From: an uncultured Erysipelotrichales bacterium
GTDB taxonomy: Bacteria; Bacillota_I; Bacilli_A; Erysipelotrichales; Coprobacillaceae
Length of the DNA: 35,325 bases
Direction: 5' to 3'
NCBI GenBank assembly: GCA_910586805.1
Contig: CAJUJC010000005.1
Location: 1 to 35,325 of the forward strand
Shown here: positions 1-6,324 of the stretch, piece by piece
How positions within the stretch are numbered: the first letter of the stretch is position 1
How the letters are laid out: every line of letters begins with the position of its first letter
Program-made: the position numbers and the translations under genes
The notes under the pieces: model-generated
The model's input: only the letters and a program-made list of their open reading frames with translations
Told to the model about the DNA's origin: nothing
The model's database searches: none

Positions 1-984
1 TGTAATACGAAAACGAAAGATACAAAAGCAACTATCAATCAAATTTTAAGATTAGAAGAAGCTGGTTGTGAATTAGTAAGAGTTGCTATTTTTGACCAGG
101 AAGATGCAAAAGCCATTTCTAAAATAAAAAAAGGGATTCACATACCTTTAGTTGCTGATATTCATTTTGATCATAAATTAGCATTAATAGCTATTGAAAA
201 TGGTATTGATAAAATTAGAATCAATCCAGGTAATATTGGTTCTATTGAAAAAGTTAAAGCAGTTGTTGAAGCTTGTAAAGAAAAACATATTCCTATTCGT
301 ATAGGAGTCAATAGTGGTTCTATTGAAAAAGATATTCTAGCTAAATATGGAAAGCCTACTGCTCAAGGTATGGTGGAAAGTGCAAAGAAACATATTGATA
401 TTTTAGAAAATTTAGATTTTCATGATTATGCGATTTCATTAAAATCATCTAATACATTATTAACAATTGAAGCCTATCAATTGGCAAGCGAAACTTTTGA
501 TTGTCCTTTACATATTGGTGTTACTGAGGCAGGAACAAGATTAGGTGGAACAATTAAGTCAAGTTTAGGTATTGGAACCTTATTATATGAAGGAATTGGA
601 AATACGATTCGTGTTTCTTTAAGTGATGATCCTGTTGAAGAAATTAAAGTTGCAAAAACTTTACTTAAAGAATTAGAACTCATCAATAACGTTCCAACAC
701 TTGTATCATGCCCAACTTGTGGAAGAATCCAATATGACTTAATACCAGTTGCTAAAGAAATGGAGGATTTTTTAAATACAATCCATAAAGATATTACAGT
801 AGCTATTATGGGGTGTGCAGTCAACGGTCCTGGTGAAGCAAAACATGCCGATATAGCCATTGCTGGTGGTGTCAAAGAAGGTCTTCTTATCAAAAAAGGT
901 GAAATCATTAAAAAAGTCAAACAAGAAGATATGATCAAAGTATTAAAAGAAGAAATCATCAAAATGACAAAAGATATAAACTAA
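1..984 (+). CDS. ispG: 4-hydroxy-3-methylbut-2-enyl diphosphate synthase, 5'-truncated by window edge
   Basis: IspG reduces MEcPP to HMBPP in the methylerythritol phosphate route to isoprenoids, using a [4Fe-4S] cluster. The frame is open from base 1 and the first visible residues (CNTKTKD) match the region near the N-terminus of the family, so only about 20-30 residues lie outside the window. Visible hallmarks are the TIM-barrel stretch ADIHFDHKLA, the segment KIRINPGNIG, and the C-terminal cluster ligands in SCPTCGR and GCAVNGPGEA. The 327 visible residues fit a family of about 350-360. A terminator follows directly. ispH, the next enzyme of the pathway, lies about 5 kb downstream, as in the Bacillus yqf region. 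Confidence 0.97.
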   Translation, partial: CNTKTKDTKATINQILRLEEAGCELVRVAIFDQEDAKAISKIKKGIHIPLVADIHFDHKLALIAIENGIDKIRINPGNIGSIEKVKAVVEACKEKHIPIRIGVNSGSIEKDILAKYGKPTAQGMVESAKKHIDILENLDFHDYAISLKSSNTLLTIEAYQLASETFDCPLHIGVTEAGTRLGGTIKSSLGIGTLLYEGIGNTIRVSLSDDPVEEIKVAKTLLKELELINNVPTLVSCPTCGRIQYDLIPVAKEMEDFLNTIHKDITVAIMGCAVNGPGEAKHADIAIAGGVKEGLLIKKGEIIKKVKQEDMIKVLKEEIIKMTKDIN

Positions 985-1016
985 CAAAGAAAGTTCATCC
1001 ATTGAGCTTTCTTTTT
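985..1016 (+). terminator. Intrinsic terminator after ispG
   Basis: Arms AAAGAAAG..TCA and TGA..CTTTCTTT form an imperfect hairpin followed by a short T run, starting one base after the ispG stop codon. Confidence 0.75.
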
Positions 1017-1020
1017 ATAT

Positions 1021-1338
1021 CACTATCTTAAAAACAATCATAATTGTAAACAAATTTTGAAAGTTTTATTTTTTAAATCCTCTAAACTTATAAAGAAATG
1101 AACAATTCATGAAACTCCTCACATTTTATCATCAACACTATCTTATTTTTACCCTCATATTTATTTTCTTTAAAATCATACTACATAAAAATGAATACCC
1201 TCTTATTTGACAAACATAAGATACAAATAAATCTCGTAAATCATTATAATATTCATTCCTAAAGATATAAAAATATCTAAACATTCTAAGCATATTTATT
1301 TACAAACGTACATATGGTATAGTCAGGAGGAAAAATGA
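1021..1338. other. AT-rich intergenic stretch
   Basis: No convincing gene is present. A 33-codon plus-strand ORF at 1109-1210 has a hydrophobic middle but no Shine-Dalgarno site and biased AT composition, so it is not called. A TTGACA at about 1207 has no matching -10 at normal spacing. The promoter of the next gene is probably near 1300-1320 (TATAGT before AGGAGG), but no good -35 is visible. Confidence 0.5.
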
Positions 1339-1587
1339 ATGCAAAATCAAAACAATAAATTCATATCACAATTAAAATTAAGAGATTTTCAAATTATCCT
1401 AAAAGAATTTGATATAGAAATAGATGAGGACACACAAAAATCTATTTTATCTATTATTCAAAACAATCAATATGCCCTAATGTGTGATCAATATCAATTT
1501 GTATTAGAAAATAGTATAAAAAAATTGACAAGTGAATTCGCTTGTCAAAAATTAATATCTTATTTTAAACCACTTGTAAAGGTTTGA
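1339..1587 (+). CDS. Small hypothetical protein, possibly DUF2624/YqfT-like
   Basis: This encodes 82 residues, predicted to be all helical, soluble and without membrane segments. AGGAGG at 1325-1330 is 8 nt from this ATG; an earlier ATG at 1335 closes after seven codons. The pattern (LKLRDFQIILKEF, a middle helix, then KLTSEFACQKLISYF) resembles what I recall of Bacillus YqfT (DUF2624), which has a similar length and sits just downstream of nfo in Bacillus. Here the gene faces nfo and the two 3' ends overlap by 28 bp. The family assignment is an inference from length, pattern and position; function is unknown. Confidence 0.6.
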   Translation: MQNQNNKFISQLKLRDFQIILKEFDIEIDEDTQKSILSIIQNNQYALMCDQYQFVLENSIKKLTSEFACQKLISYFKPLVKV

Positions 1588-2423
1588 TTTTTAAACATTT
1601 CTATTTCTAATTTATAAGGCGCTTTTGCATCAACATAAGGTGTTTCTAAAATCTTAGGAACATCTTTTAATTTTGGATGGTGAACGATTGCATTTAAAGT
1701 CTCAAATCCTATATATCCATATCCTATATTTTCATGCCTATCTTTATGTGCGCCTCTTTCATTTTTAGAATCATTCACATGAACAACCAAAAGACGTTCT
1801 AATCCAATCTTTTCATCAAATTCATCTAAAATATCATCAAATTTTGTTAAATCAAAACCTGCATCATGTAAATGACAAGTATCTAAACATACACCTAATA
1901 ATTCATTGTGTTCAACATGATCTATCATATATTTAATTTGATCAAAAGTTTTACCAAGTTCGCTTCCTTTTCCAGCCATTGTTTCTAACGCGATCTTTAC
2001 AGTTTGATGAGGATCTAAAACCATGTTTAAACCTTTAACAATTTGTTCTAATCCAACTTCGTCACCTGCTTTGACATGAGAACCAGGATGTAGAACCAAA
2101 CGAGATACCCCTATTGCCTCACATCTTTCAATTTCCTGTTTTAAAAAATTAACAGCCAATTCAAATGTTTCAGGTTTGATTGTATTTGCAAGATTGATAA
2201 TATAAGGTGCATGTACAACAACATCATCAATATCAATATTGTTTTCTTTCATTAGCTGCTTTGCTTCTTCAATTCTTAATTCACTCACAGGCTTTCTTGA
2301 TGTGTTTTGAGGTGCACCTGTATAAAACATGAAAGTTGTAGAATGATAAGATAATGCTTCTTTAACTGAACCAACCATCATTTCCTTTCCATTCATGGAA
2401 ACATGACTACCTATCTTCAACAT
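1560..2423 (-). CDS. nfo: Endonuclease IV (AP endonuclease)
   Basis: This 287-residue enzyme cleaves 5' to abasic sites in base-excision repair, using three zinc ions in a TIM barrel. Metal-ligand motifs are visible in order: RLVLHPGSHV, an ALETMAGKGSELG segment, VCLDTCHLHDAGFD, and LVVHVNDSKNERGAHKDRHENIG. The ATG overlaps the cshB stop codon (TAATG), so translation is probably coupled, and GGGAGG lies just upstream inside cshB. The cshB-nfo pairing is the same as yqfR-yqfS in B. subtilis. Its 3' end overlaps the convergent small gene at 1339-1587. Confidence 0.97.
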   Translation of the reverse strand: MLKIGSHVSMNGKEMMVGSVKEALSYHSTTFMFYTGAPQNTSRKPVSELRIEEAKQLMKENNIDIDDVVVHAPYIINLANTIKPETFELAVNFLKQEIERCEAIGVSRLVLHPGSHVKAGDEVGLEQIVKGLNMVLDPHQTVKIALETMAGKGSELGKTFDQIKYMIDHVEHNELLGVCLDTCHLHDAGFDLTKFDDILDEFDEKIGLERLLVVHVNDSKNERGAHKDRHENIGYGYIGFETLNAIVHHPKLKDVPKILETPYVDAKAPYKLEIEMFKNQTFTSGLK

Positions 2424-3793
2424 TATTGTTCCTCCCTTTCACGTTTCTCTCTTTGTGCCTGTTTTGCACGTTCCTTCTTTTGACGTTTGATATCTTGTTG
2501 TATCATCGAACGCTTTTCTTTTCTCACTAATTTCTCTATCTCTCTTTGTCTTTTCTTTTTATAACCAGGTTTTACTTTCTTAGGTTTTCTTACAATAGAA
2601 GAAATTTGTTTTTCTAACTCAGTTTGATGTTTAACTCTTGATTTACGTTTTTCTCTATCTTTAACATCTTTAAACTGATGATTTCCCAGTTCTTTCATTT
2701 CAAAAGTAATACCCTTTTTTTCTAATGTTTGTACAATACCTTGATTTGTCGTATCATACATACTATAACATTCTCCAGTATATTTTCCTCGTCCACAACG
2801 TCCACTTCTATGAATGTAAAAATCTAACTCTTTAGGAAAATCCATATTAATAATATGACTTACACCATCAATATCAATACCTCTTGCTGCAATATCAGTT
2901 GCAACAATATATTGGTATTCCATATTCTTAATACGTCTCATCATTTGACGTCTTTCCCTTGGTTCAAGATCACCATGAATTTCTCCAACTTTCATCCCTT
3001 GTTCTCTAAGATAGCGAGTAAGGTTTGCAGTTTCAGTTCTTTTATTACAAAATATAATACAAATATAAGGATCAATAATATTCATAATATCTTGTAATAC
3101 TTCATATCTATTTCTATGTTTAGTTGGTATTAAATAATGTTTAACATTTCTCGATGTCGTTAAATGTTCATCGATTTCAATTATTTTAGGAGAACTCATA
3201 TATTTTTGTAAGAAAGGTCTAAGCATTTGAGGAATTGTTGCTGAAAAGACCATCATTTGAAGATTTTCTTTCATTTTTCCTAAAACTGCATCCAAATCTT
3301 CTAAATAACCAAATTCTAATGTCATATCTGCTTCATCCACGACAAATATATTTGCAGTCGTAATTTTCAAAGCTTGTTCATCTAATGATAAATCCTTAAT
3401 TCTGCCAGGAGTTCCAATGACTATATGAGGTTGTGTAGATAATTTTTGAATTGCTTTTTGTTTATCGCTACCACCAATCATTAAAGATACTCTTAATTCT
3501 TTATTATGTCTCATAAACACTTTAGCATGTTCATAAATTTGCATTGCCAATTCTCTTGTTGGTGCTGTAATAACAGCTTGCACACAATCTAAATTTTCAT
3601 CGACCATATCCATAATCGGAATTAAAAAAGCATGTGTTTTCCCTGTTCCTGTTTGAGAAATACCAATAATATCTCTATTTTTATAAACCAAAGGCATAAC
3701 TTCTTTTTGTATTTTTGTAGGTGTTTGAAAATTCATTTCTTTAATCGTTTCTTTTACAAATGTTTGAAACTGATATTGTTCAAATAACTTCAT
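2423..3793 (-). CDS. cshB: DEAD-box RNA helicase, CshB-like
   Basis: An ATP-dependent RNA helicase that remodels RNA duplexes, important in the cold in related bacteria. Motifs in order are the Q motif region (FVKETIKEMNFQTPTKIQ), SQTGTGKT (I), PTRELAM (Ia), VVDEADM (II), SATI (III) and HRSGRCGRG (VI). A tail of about 80 residues is very rich in Lys and Arg and should bind RNA. The start is taken at 3793, because AAAGGAGG lies 8 nt upstream; the longer TTG-initiated frame at 3811 would run through that ribosome binding site. That gives 456 residues. It is first in an operon with nfo, as in the Bacillus yqfR-yqfS pair. Confidence 0.95.
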   Translation of the reverse strand: MKLFEQYQFQTFVKETIKEMNFQTPTKIQKEVMPLVYKNRDIIGISQTGTGKTHAFLIPIMDMVDENLDCVQAVITAPTRELAMQIYEHAKVFMRHNKELRVSLMIGGSDKQKAIQKLSTQPHIVIGTPGRIKDLSLDEQALKITTANIFVVDEADMTLEFGYLEDLDAVLGKMKENLQMMVFSATIPQMLRPFLQKYMSSPKIIEIDEHLTTSRNVKHYLIPTKHRNRYEVLQDIMNIIDPYICIIFCNKRTETANLTRYLREQGMKVGEIHGDLEPRERRQMMRRIKNMEYQYIVATDIAARGIDIDGVSHIINMDFPKELDFYIHRSGRCGRGKYTGECYSMYDTTNQGIVQTLEKKGITFEMKELGNHQFKDVKDREKRKSRVKHQTELEKQISSIVRKPKKVKPGYKKKRQREIEKLVRKEKRSMIQQDIKRQKKERAKQAQREKREREEQ

Positions 3794-3819
3794 AAAAACG
3801 CCTCCTTTCAAGCGATTTG

Positions 3820-3848
3820 ATTATACACTAAAATATCAAAAAAAGCAA
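3820..3848 (-). promoter_or_regulatory. Promoter of cshB-nfo
   Basis: Read on the minus strand: TTGCTT, 17 nt, TATAAT. The -10 sits about 27 nt before the cshB start codon. Confidence 0.7.
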
Positions 3849-3885
3849 AAATAATATATTTTTATTATTTTACAATAAATAATTA

Positions 3886-3913
3886 TTGATTTTCATTAAA
3901 AATATACTATAAT
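3886..3913 (+). promoter_or_regulatory. Promoter of the DUF2975/XRE pair
   Basis: TTGATT (3886-3891), 16 nt, TATAAT (3908-3913), followed by the GAGGTGA ribosome binding site. It is divergent from the cshB promoter. Confidence 0.65.
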
Positions 3914-3931
3914 ATTAATGAGGTGAGAATA

Positions 3932-4411
3932 ATGAAACAACAAAAAATAGCTCGTTTATTAGAAGCATTTACTTTTTTAACAATGATTATCACTGCATTA
4001 TTTTGTTTTTGGATTATTCCAGAGGGAATGAATATGGCTATTGAAAACTTTCCTGAGCTTGAATCAATGCATTTTATTGGTTATATATGTAGCTTTATTT
4101 TATTTTTACTATGCTGTAGTGCTTTAATAAACTTTAAAAAAATTTGTCATAACATTGGTTTAGGAAATAGTTTTTGTAAGAACAATGCTAAGCATATGAA
4201 GATCATTACAAATATAGCATTATCTGTATTTATTTTTTTCATCATTTGCTTTATCATTTTATATGTAAATCATTTTGTGAGTGGTCCTCTTATTGTATGG
4301 GGTATTTTTATTGAATTTTTTGTAAGTGGTATAACAATACTTTGTTATGCGTTGACTCAACTTATCGAAAATGCTTGTGATATTCAAGAAGAAAACAACT
4401 TAACAATATAG
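3932..4411 (+). CDS. DUF2975 four-helix membrane protein
   Basis: A 159-residue protein with four predicted transmembrane helices (about residues 9-30, 47-68, 91-115 and 125-145) and short polar ends. I chose the ATG at 3932, placed after GAGGTGA, over the GTG at 3923 that lies inside the ribosome binding site. The pattern matches DUF2975 proteins such as Bacillus YoaS. These are usually encoded next to a tiny Cro-like regulator, and that partner follows 11 bp downstream, so the two form one operon. The biochemical role of the family is not known; linkage to a regulator suggests a membrane sensor or partner for it, which is inference. Confidence 0.85.
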   Translation: MKQQKIARLLEAFTFLTMIITALFCFWIIPEGMNMAIENFPELESMHFIGYICSFILFLLCCSALINFKKICHNIGLGNSFCKNNAKHMKIITNIALSVFIFFIICFIILYVNHFVSGPLIVWGIFIEFFVSGITILCYALTQLIENACDIQEENNLTI

Positions 4412-4422
4412 GAGGAATGAAT

Positions 4423-4632
4423 ATGATTATTGTTAATATTGATGTTATGCTTGCAAAACGTAAAATGTCAGTGACTGAACTCTCCGAAAGAGTTGGTATA
4501 ACTATTGCAAATATTTCCATTTTAAAAAACGGAAAAGCAAAGGCTATTAAGTTTTCAACATTAGAAGCAATATGTAAAGCTCTAGATTGTCAACCTGGCG
4601 ATATATTGGAATATAAAAATGATGACATTTAG
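4423..4632 (+). CDS. Small Cro/XRE-type regulator (YozG-like)
   Basis: The 69-residue protein is essentially one helix-turn-helix domain: NIDVMLAKRKMSVTELSERV, then a recognition-helix region around ITIANISILKNGKAKAIKF, ending LEAICKALDCQPGDILEYK, the classic end of this small subfamily. The ATG at 4423 is 7 nt after AGGAGG; the ATG at 4417 directly abuts the site and is less likely. It is co-transcribed with the DUF2975 gene. It probably represses its own operon, but no clear operator palindrome is visible in the 3886-3931 promoter. Confidence 0.9.
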   Translation: MIIVNIDVMLAKRKMSVTELSERVGITIANISILKNGKAKAIKFSTLEAICKALDCQPGDILEYKNDDI

Positions 4633-4845
4633 AATATTCAAATTTTCTCTTTTATGATTGTAATGTAAATATTCATATGTTTCAAATCAACAAATGATAG
4701 AAAATACATTAAAATTTTTCAAGAAATACAATATATGAATGAATACAGTTGATTTATGATGGTATTACTTATCTAATAAATTTCTTCTTCGTATTATATG
4801 ATGTTTCAACAAACTATATTGAATACGATTACTAACACACTTTTA

Positions 4846-4878
4846 AACACCTCCACATATAATATATCAGGAGGTGTT
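4846..4878 (+). promoter_or_regulatory. RBS-sequestering hairpin before yqfQ-like gene
   Basis: AACACCTCC (4846-4854) and GGAGGTGTT (4870-4878) are perfect 9-bp complements separated by 15 nt. The right arm is the Shine-Dalgarno site of the gene at 4883, so folding of the mRNA would hide it completely. Confidence 0.75.
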
Positions 4879-4882
4879 ATTT

Positions 4883-5224
4883 ATGTACCAACAATTCCCT
4901 GAATATCCCCAACCCATGTATCCACCCATGTATATGCCCTACCCTATGATGCCACATAAACCATCACTATTACAATCTATGAAATCATCAATTAATCAGG
5001 CTTCCATTGCTTCTACACTACAAACTGCACAAAAAACACTTTATACAGTTAATCAAGTTATTCCCATTATCAATCAATTAAGACCAGTTTTGCATAATGC
5101 TTCTACTGCATTTAGAGTTATTAAAACTGTTAAACAGTTTGATTTTGATGATATAGATGAAGAGATCAATCAAAATGTTCAAGAAAATAATGAAATTTTT
5201 GAGAATATGATAAATAAAGATTAA
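4883..5224 (+). CDS. yqfQ: YqfQ/VrrA-like protein
   Basis: A 113-residue protein. The first 30 residues are a Tyr/Pro/Met-rich segment (YPQPMYPPMYMPYPMMP). Residues about 35-85 carry the conserved YqfQ core (TLQTAQKTLYTVNQVIPIIN, then QLRPVLHNASTAFRVIK), and the last 25 are acidic. Bacillus yqfQ lies between ispH and cshB, and so does this gene, which supports the call. No signal peptide or catalytic motif is visible and the family's function is unknown. The start is the ATG 6 nt after AGGAGGTG; the GTG at 4874 lies inside that site. The site is paired in a strong hairpin, so expression is probably controlled at translation. Confidence 0.75.
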   Translation: MYQQFPEYPQPMYPPMYMPYPMMPHKPSLLQSMKSSINQASIASTLQTAQKTLYTVNQVIPIINQLRPVLHNASTAFRVIKTVKQFDFDDIDEEINQNVQENNEIFENMINKD

Positions 5225-5269
5225 GAAAAAGGTAAATCAATATTCCATTTTATGATTTACCTTTTCTTT
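5225..5269 (+). terminator. Terminator after yqfQ-like gene
   Basis: GGTAAATCA (5231-5239) pairs with TGATTTACC (5253-5261), flanked by A- and T-rich tracts that extend the stem. Confidence 0.8.
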
Positions 5270-5496
5270 ATTAATACTTTTTATAATACTATTTTCAATT
5301 CTACAATAATTTTTATTTACTATAATCTATTCTTTTTACTACAATTCATAAAGTATGATTAAGGATAAATTTTTTGTAGTATAAGTAAGTAATGAATAGA
5401 TTTATATAAATTATCATTCATTAAACCAAATATTCTTTTTAACAATAATAGTTACAAAATTTTAAAAATTTGCTACAAATAAATTTTATTTTAGTG
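5270..5496. other. AT-rich gap upstream of the candidate type I locus
   Basis: No ORF with a ribosome binding site and no hairpin of note is seen. The end of the gap supplies the -35 region of the small-peptide transcript. Confidence 0.4.
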
Positions 5497-5502
5497 TATA
5501 AT
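5497..5502 (+). promoter_or_regulatory. -10 element of the small-peptide mRNA
   Basis: TATAAT preceded by GTG. The nearest -35-like hexamer is TTGCTA at 5470, spaced 21 nt, which is poor. Predicted start about 5509. Confidence 0.5.
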
Positions 5503-5523
5503 ATTTTATGGATATGCATTCCA

Positions 5524-5572
5524 GGCGACATACGGAGTCGTTGGTGTAACCGTAACACCAGTGAATATTCAC
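5524..5572 (+). promoter_or_regulatory. Structured 5' leader with complementary hairpin loops
   Basis: Two adjacent hairpins each have a 7-nt loop: CGAC-ATACGGA-GTCG (5526-5540) and GGTGT-AACCGTA-ACACC (5543-5559). The loops contain TACGG and CCGTA, exact complements, so a 5-bp loop-loop contact is possible. A 12-nt palindrome GTGAATATTCAC (5561-5572) follows. The segment is more GC-rich than its surroundings. It does not fit the purine riboswitch, which also has kissing 7-nt loops, because the required junction sequence between the stems is absent. Confidence 0.55.
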
Positions 5573-5601
5573 AAACAATTAAATAGGAGGATGACTGTTT
5601 T

Positions 5602-5643
5602 ATGGTATTAGAGACGAAAGTTGAGGATGCCAGCAATAAATAG
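5602..5643 (+). CDS. Leader ORF, 13 codons (MVLETKVEDASNK)
   Basis: This sits 11 nt after AGGAGG (5585-5590). Its TAG stop overlaps the next AGGAGG, so translating ribosomes end on the ribosome binding site of the 19-residue peptide, a typical coupling arrangement. The encoded peptide is polar and may matter only as a translational switch. An alternative ATG at 5591 would give six codons. Confidence 0.45.
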   Translation: MVLETKVEDASNK

Positions 5644-5655
5644 GAGGTAGAATAA

Positions 5656-5715
5656 ATGGCTCCATTTTATGTGATTGCCATTATAGCTATTCTTGCATTG
5701 ATTAAAAGTCTTTAA
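5656..5715 (+). CDS. 19-residue hydrophobic peptide, candidate type I toxin
   Basis: Encodes MAPFYVIAIIAILALIKSL, a single membrane-spanning segment ending in Lys-Ser-Leu. AGGAGGT is 7 nt upstream, ideal spacing. The length and composition resemble small type I toxins such as the Ibs peptides, although I see no specific homology. The preceding 13-codon ORF is probably translationally coupled. The 3' untranslated region contains GTCATCCTC (5768-5776), the exact complement of the leader-ORF ribosome binding region GAGGATGAC (5587-5595). It also contains a 14-nt element repeated at the start of a convergent antisense RNA. Toxicity is inferred from architecture only. Confidence 0.55.
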   Translation: MAPFYVIAIIAILALIKSL

Positions 5716-5759
5716 AATTAATGCTTAGCCTGTCCTGATGATTGATCATCTGATGGATT

Positions 5760-5773
5760 TATTCGTTGTCATC
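5760..5773 (+). repeat. Direct repeat copy 1 (peptide mRNA 3' UTR)
   Basis: TATTCGTTGTCATC, identical to 5888-5901. This copy is in the 3' untranslated part of the peptide mRNA. Confidence 0.85.
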
Positions 5774-5778
5774 CTCTA

Positions 5779-5819
5779 AAAAAGAAAAGGGATAGAGCGG
5801 CAACTCTTCCCTTTTTCTT
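5779..5819. terminator. Two-way terminator shared by convergent RNAs
   Basis: A long stem (AAGAAAAGGGA with TCCCTTTTTCTT, plus an inner GAG/CTC pairing) has A/T runs on both sides. It gives a T run downstream on either strand, so it can end both the peptide mRNA and the antisense RNA. Confidence 0.8.
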
Positions 5820-5910
5820 ATTCCCATATTAAAATTAAAAATACGTAAAACTTTTAATATGAAAGTAAATCGATCATAAAAATATAATATTCGTTGTCAT
5901 CTTTGACAAT
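5780..5910 (-). ncRNA. Candidate antisense antitoxin RNA
   Basis: Predicted start at about 5907-5910 from the promoter at 5914-5942, and end at the shared terminator, giving about 130 nt. The 5' end folds into a perfect hairpin TTGTCA-AAGA-TGACAA (5894-5909). Just after it comes the complement of the 14-nt repeat, which can pair with 5760-5773 of the peptide mRNA. A second hairpin uses ATATTAAAA/TTTTAATAT arms (about 5826-5860). The RNA shares the terminator region with the mRNA in antisense. No ORF with a ribosome binding site is seen in it. Confidence 0.6.
5888..5901 (+). repeat. Direct repeat copy 2 (antisense RNA 5' region)
   Basis: TATTCGTTGTCATC, identical to 5760-5773; here transcribed from the opposite strand. 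Confidence 0.85.
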
Positions 5911-5913
5911 AAA

Positions 5914-5942
5914 AGTATATCATATTATATTATTTATGTCAA
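5914..5942 (-). promoter_or_regulatory. Near-consensus promoter of the antisense RNA
   Basis: On the minus strand: TTGACA (5942-5937), 17 nt, TATACT (5919-5914). There is no protein gene downstream for it to serve. Confidence 0.8.
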
Positions 5943-6014
5943 TGTAACTAATTTCACTTGTTACGATTCAGCAATTAAAATTCCACTTTATATAATGTAT
6001 GAATAAGGTTTATA

Positions 6015-6170
6015 TTGGATAAAAAAGAAGTGATTGTTTTATTATCTAAAAATTTAAATACAGGTTTAGTAATTTCTTATAATCATTTATCTGCTCTTAT
6101 TGGCTATTCTAAAAGACAACTTATTCGTTTATCAAAATCTATAATAAAGCAATTGTCCTTTTCCTCTTGA
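6015..6170 (+). pseudogene. Helix-turn-helix fragment, probable transposase remnant
   Basis: An open frame of 51 codons begins at a TTG without a ribosome binding site. The sequence (KKEVIVLLSKNLNTGLVISY, then HLSALIGYSKRQLIRLSKSI) reads as an N-terminal helix-turn-helix of the kind found in IS transposases, and then runs into a stop after a few unrelated residues. No catalytic domain follows. I take it as the stump of a deleted insertion sequence; the family cannot be named. It lies in the gap between the antisense promoter and ispH. Confidence 0.4.
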
Positions 6171-6296
6171 ATGTTCTTTCCAATCATCAATGATTTCTAC
6201 TATACGCCCTGCAAGATTATATATTTCCATATCTTTTGTATACAGATTACGATTTGTCTTTCTTTTTATTATATCATTATATTTTTTATATGACTA

Positions 6297-6305
6297 TGCT
6301 ATAAT
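6297..6305 (+). promoter_or_regulatory. Extended -10 promoter of ispH
   Basis: TGCTATAAT (TGn plus TATAAT) lies 20 nt before the ispH start; the -35 is not clear, as is usual for extended -10 promoters. Confidence 0.65.
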
Positions 6306-6324
6306 AATTGCAGAGGTGAAAGAT

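Noticed and set aside
477..962. 161-residue minus-strand frame opposite ispG
   Set aside because: Entirely inside ispG, without a ribosome binding site; a shadow of a clear gene.
1109..1210. 33-codon plus-strand ORF with hydrophobic middle
   Set aside because: No Shine-Dalgarno site, no clear promoter or terminator; AT-rich DNA gives such frames by chance.
5524..5572. Purine riboswitch
   Set aside because: Kissing-type 7-nt loops are present, but there is no P1 stem and no conserved junction sequence such as GTTTCTACC between the hairpins.
5439..5636. 65-residue minus-strand frame across the peptide-mRNA leader
   Set aside because: No ribosome binding site; it overlaps structured RNA and has no recognisable protein pattern.
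6132..6230. 32-codon minus-strand frame beginning MEIYNLAGRIVEIIDDWKEH
   Set aside because: Reads like a protein fragment, but has no ribosome binding site, no family match I can name and overlaps another fragment. Kept only as part of the scar finding.
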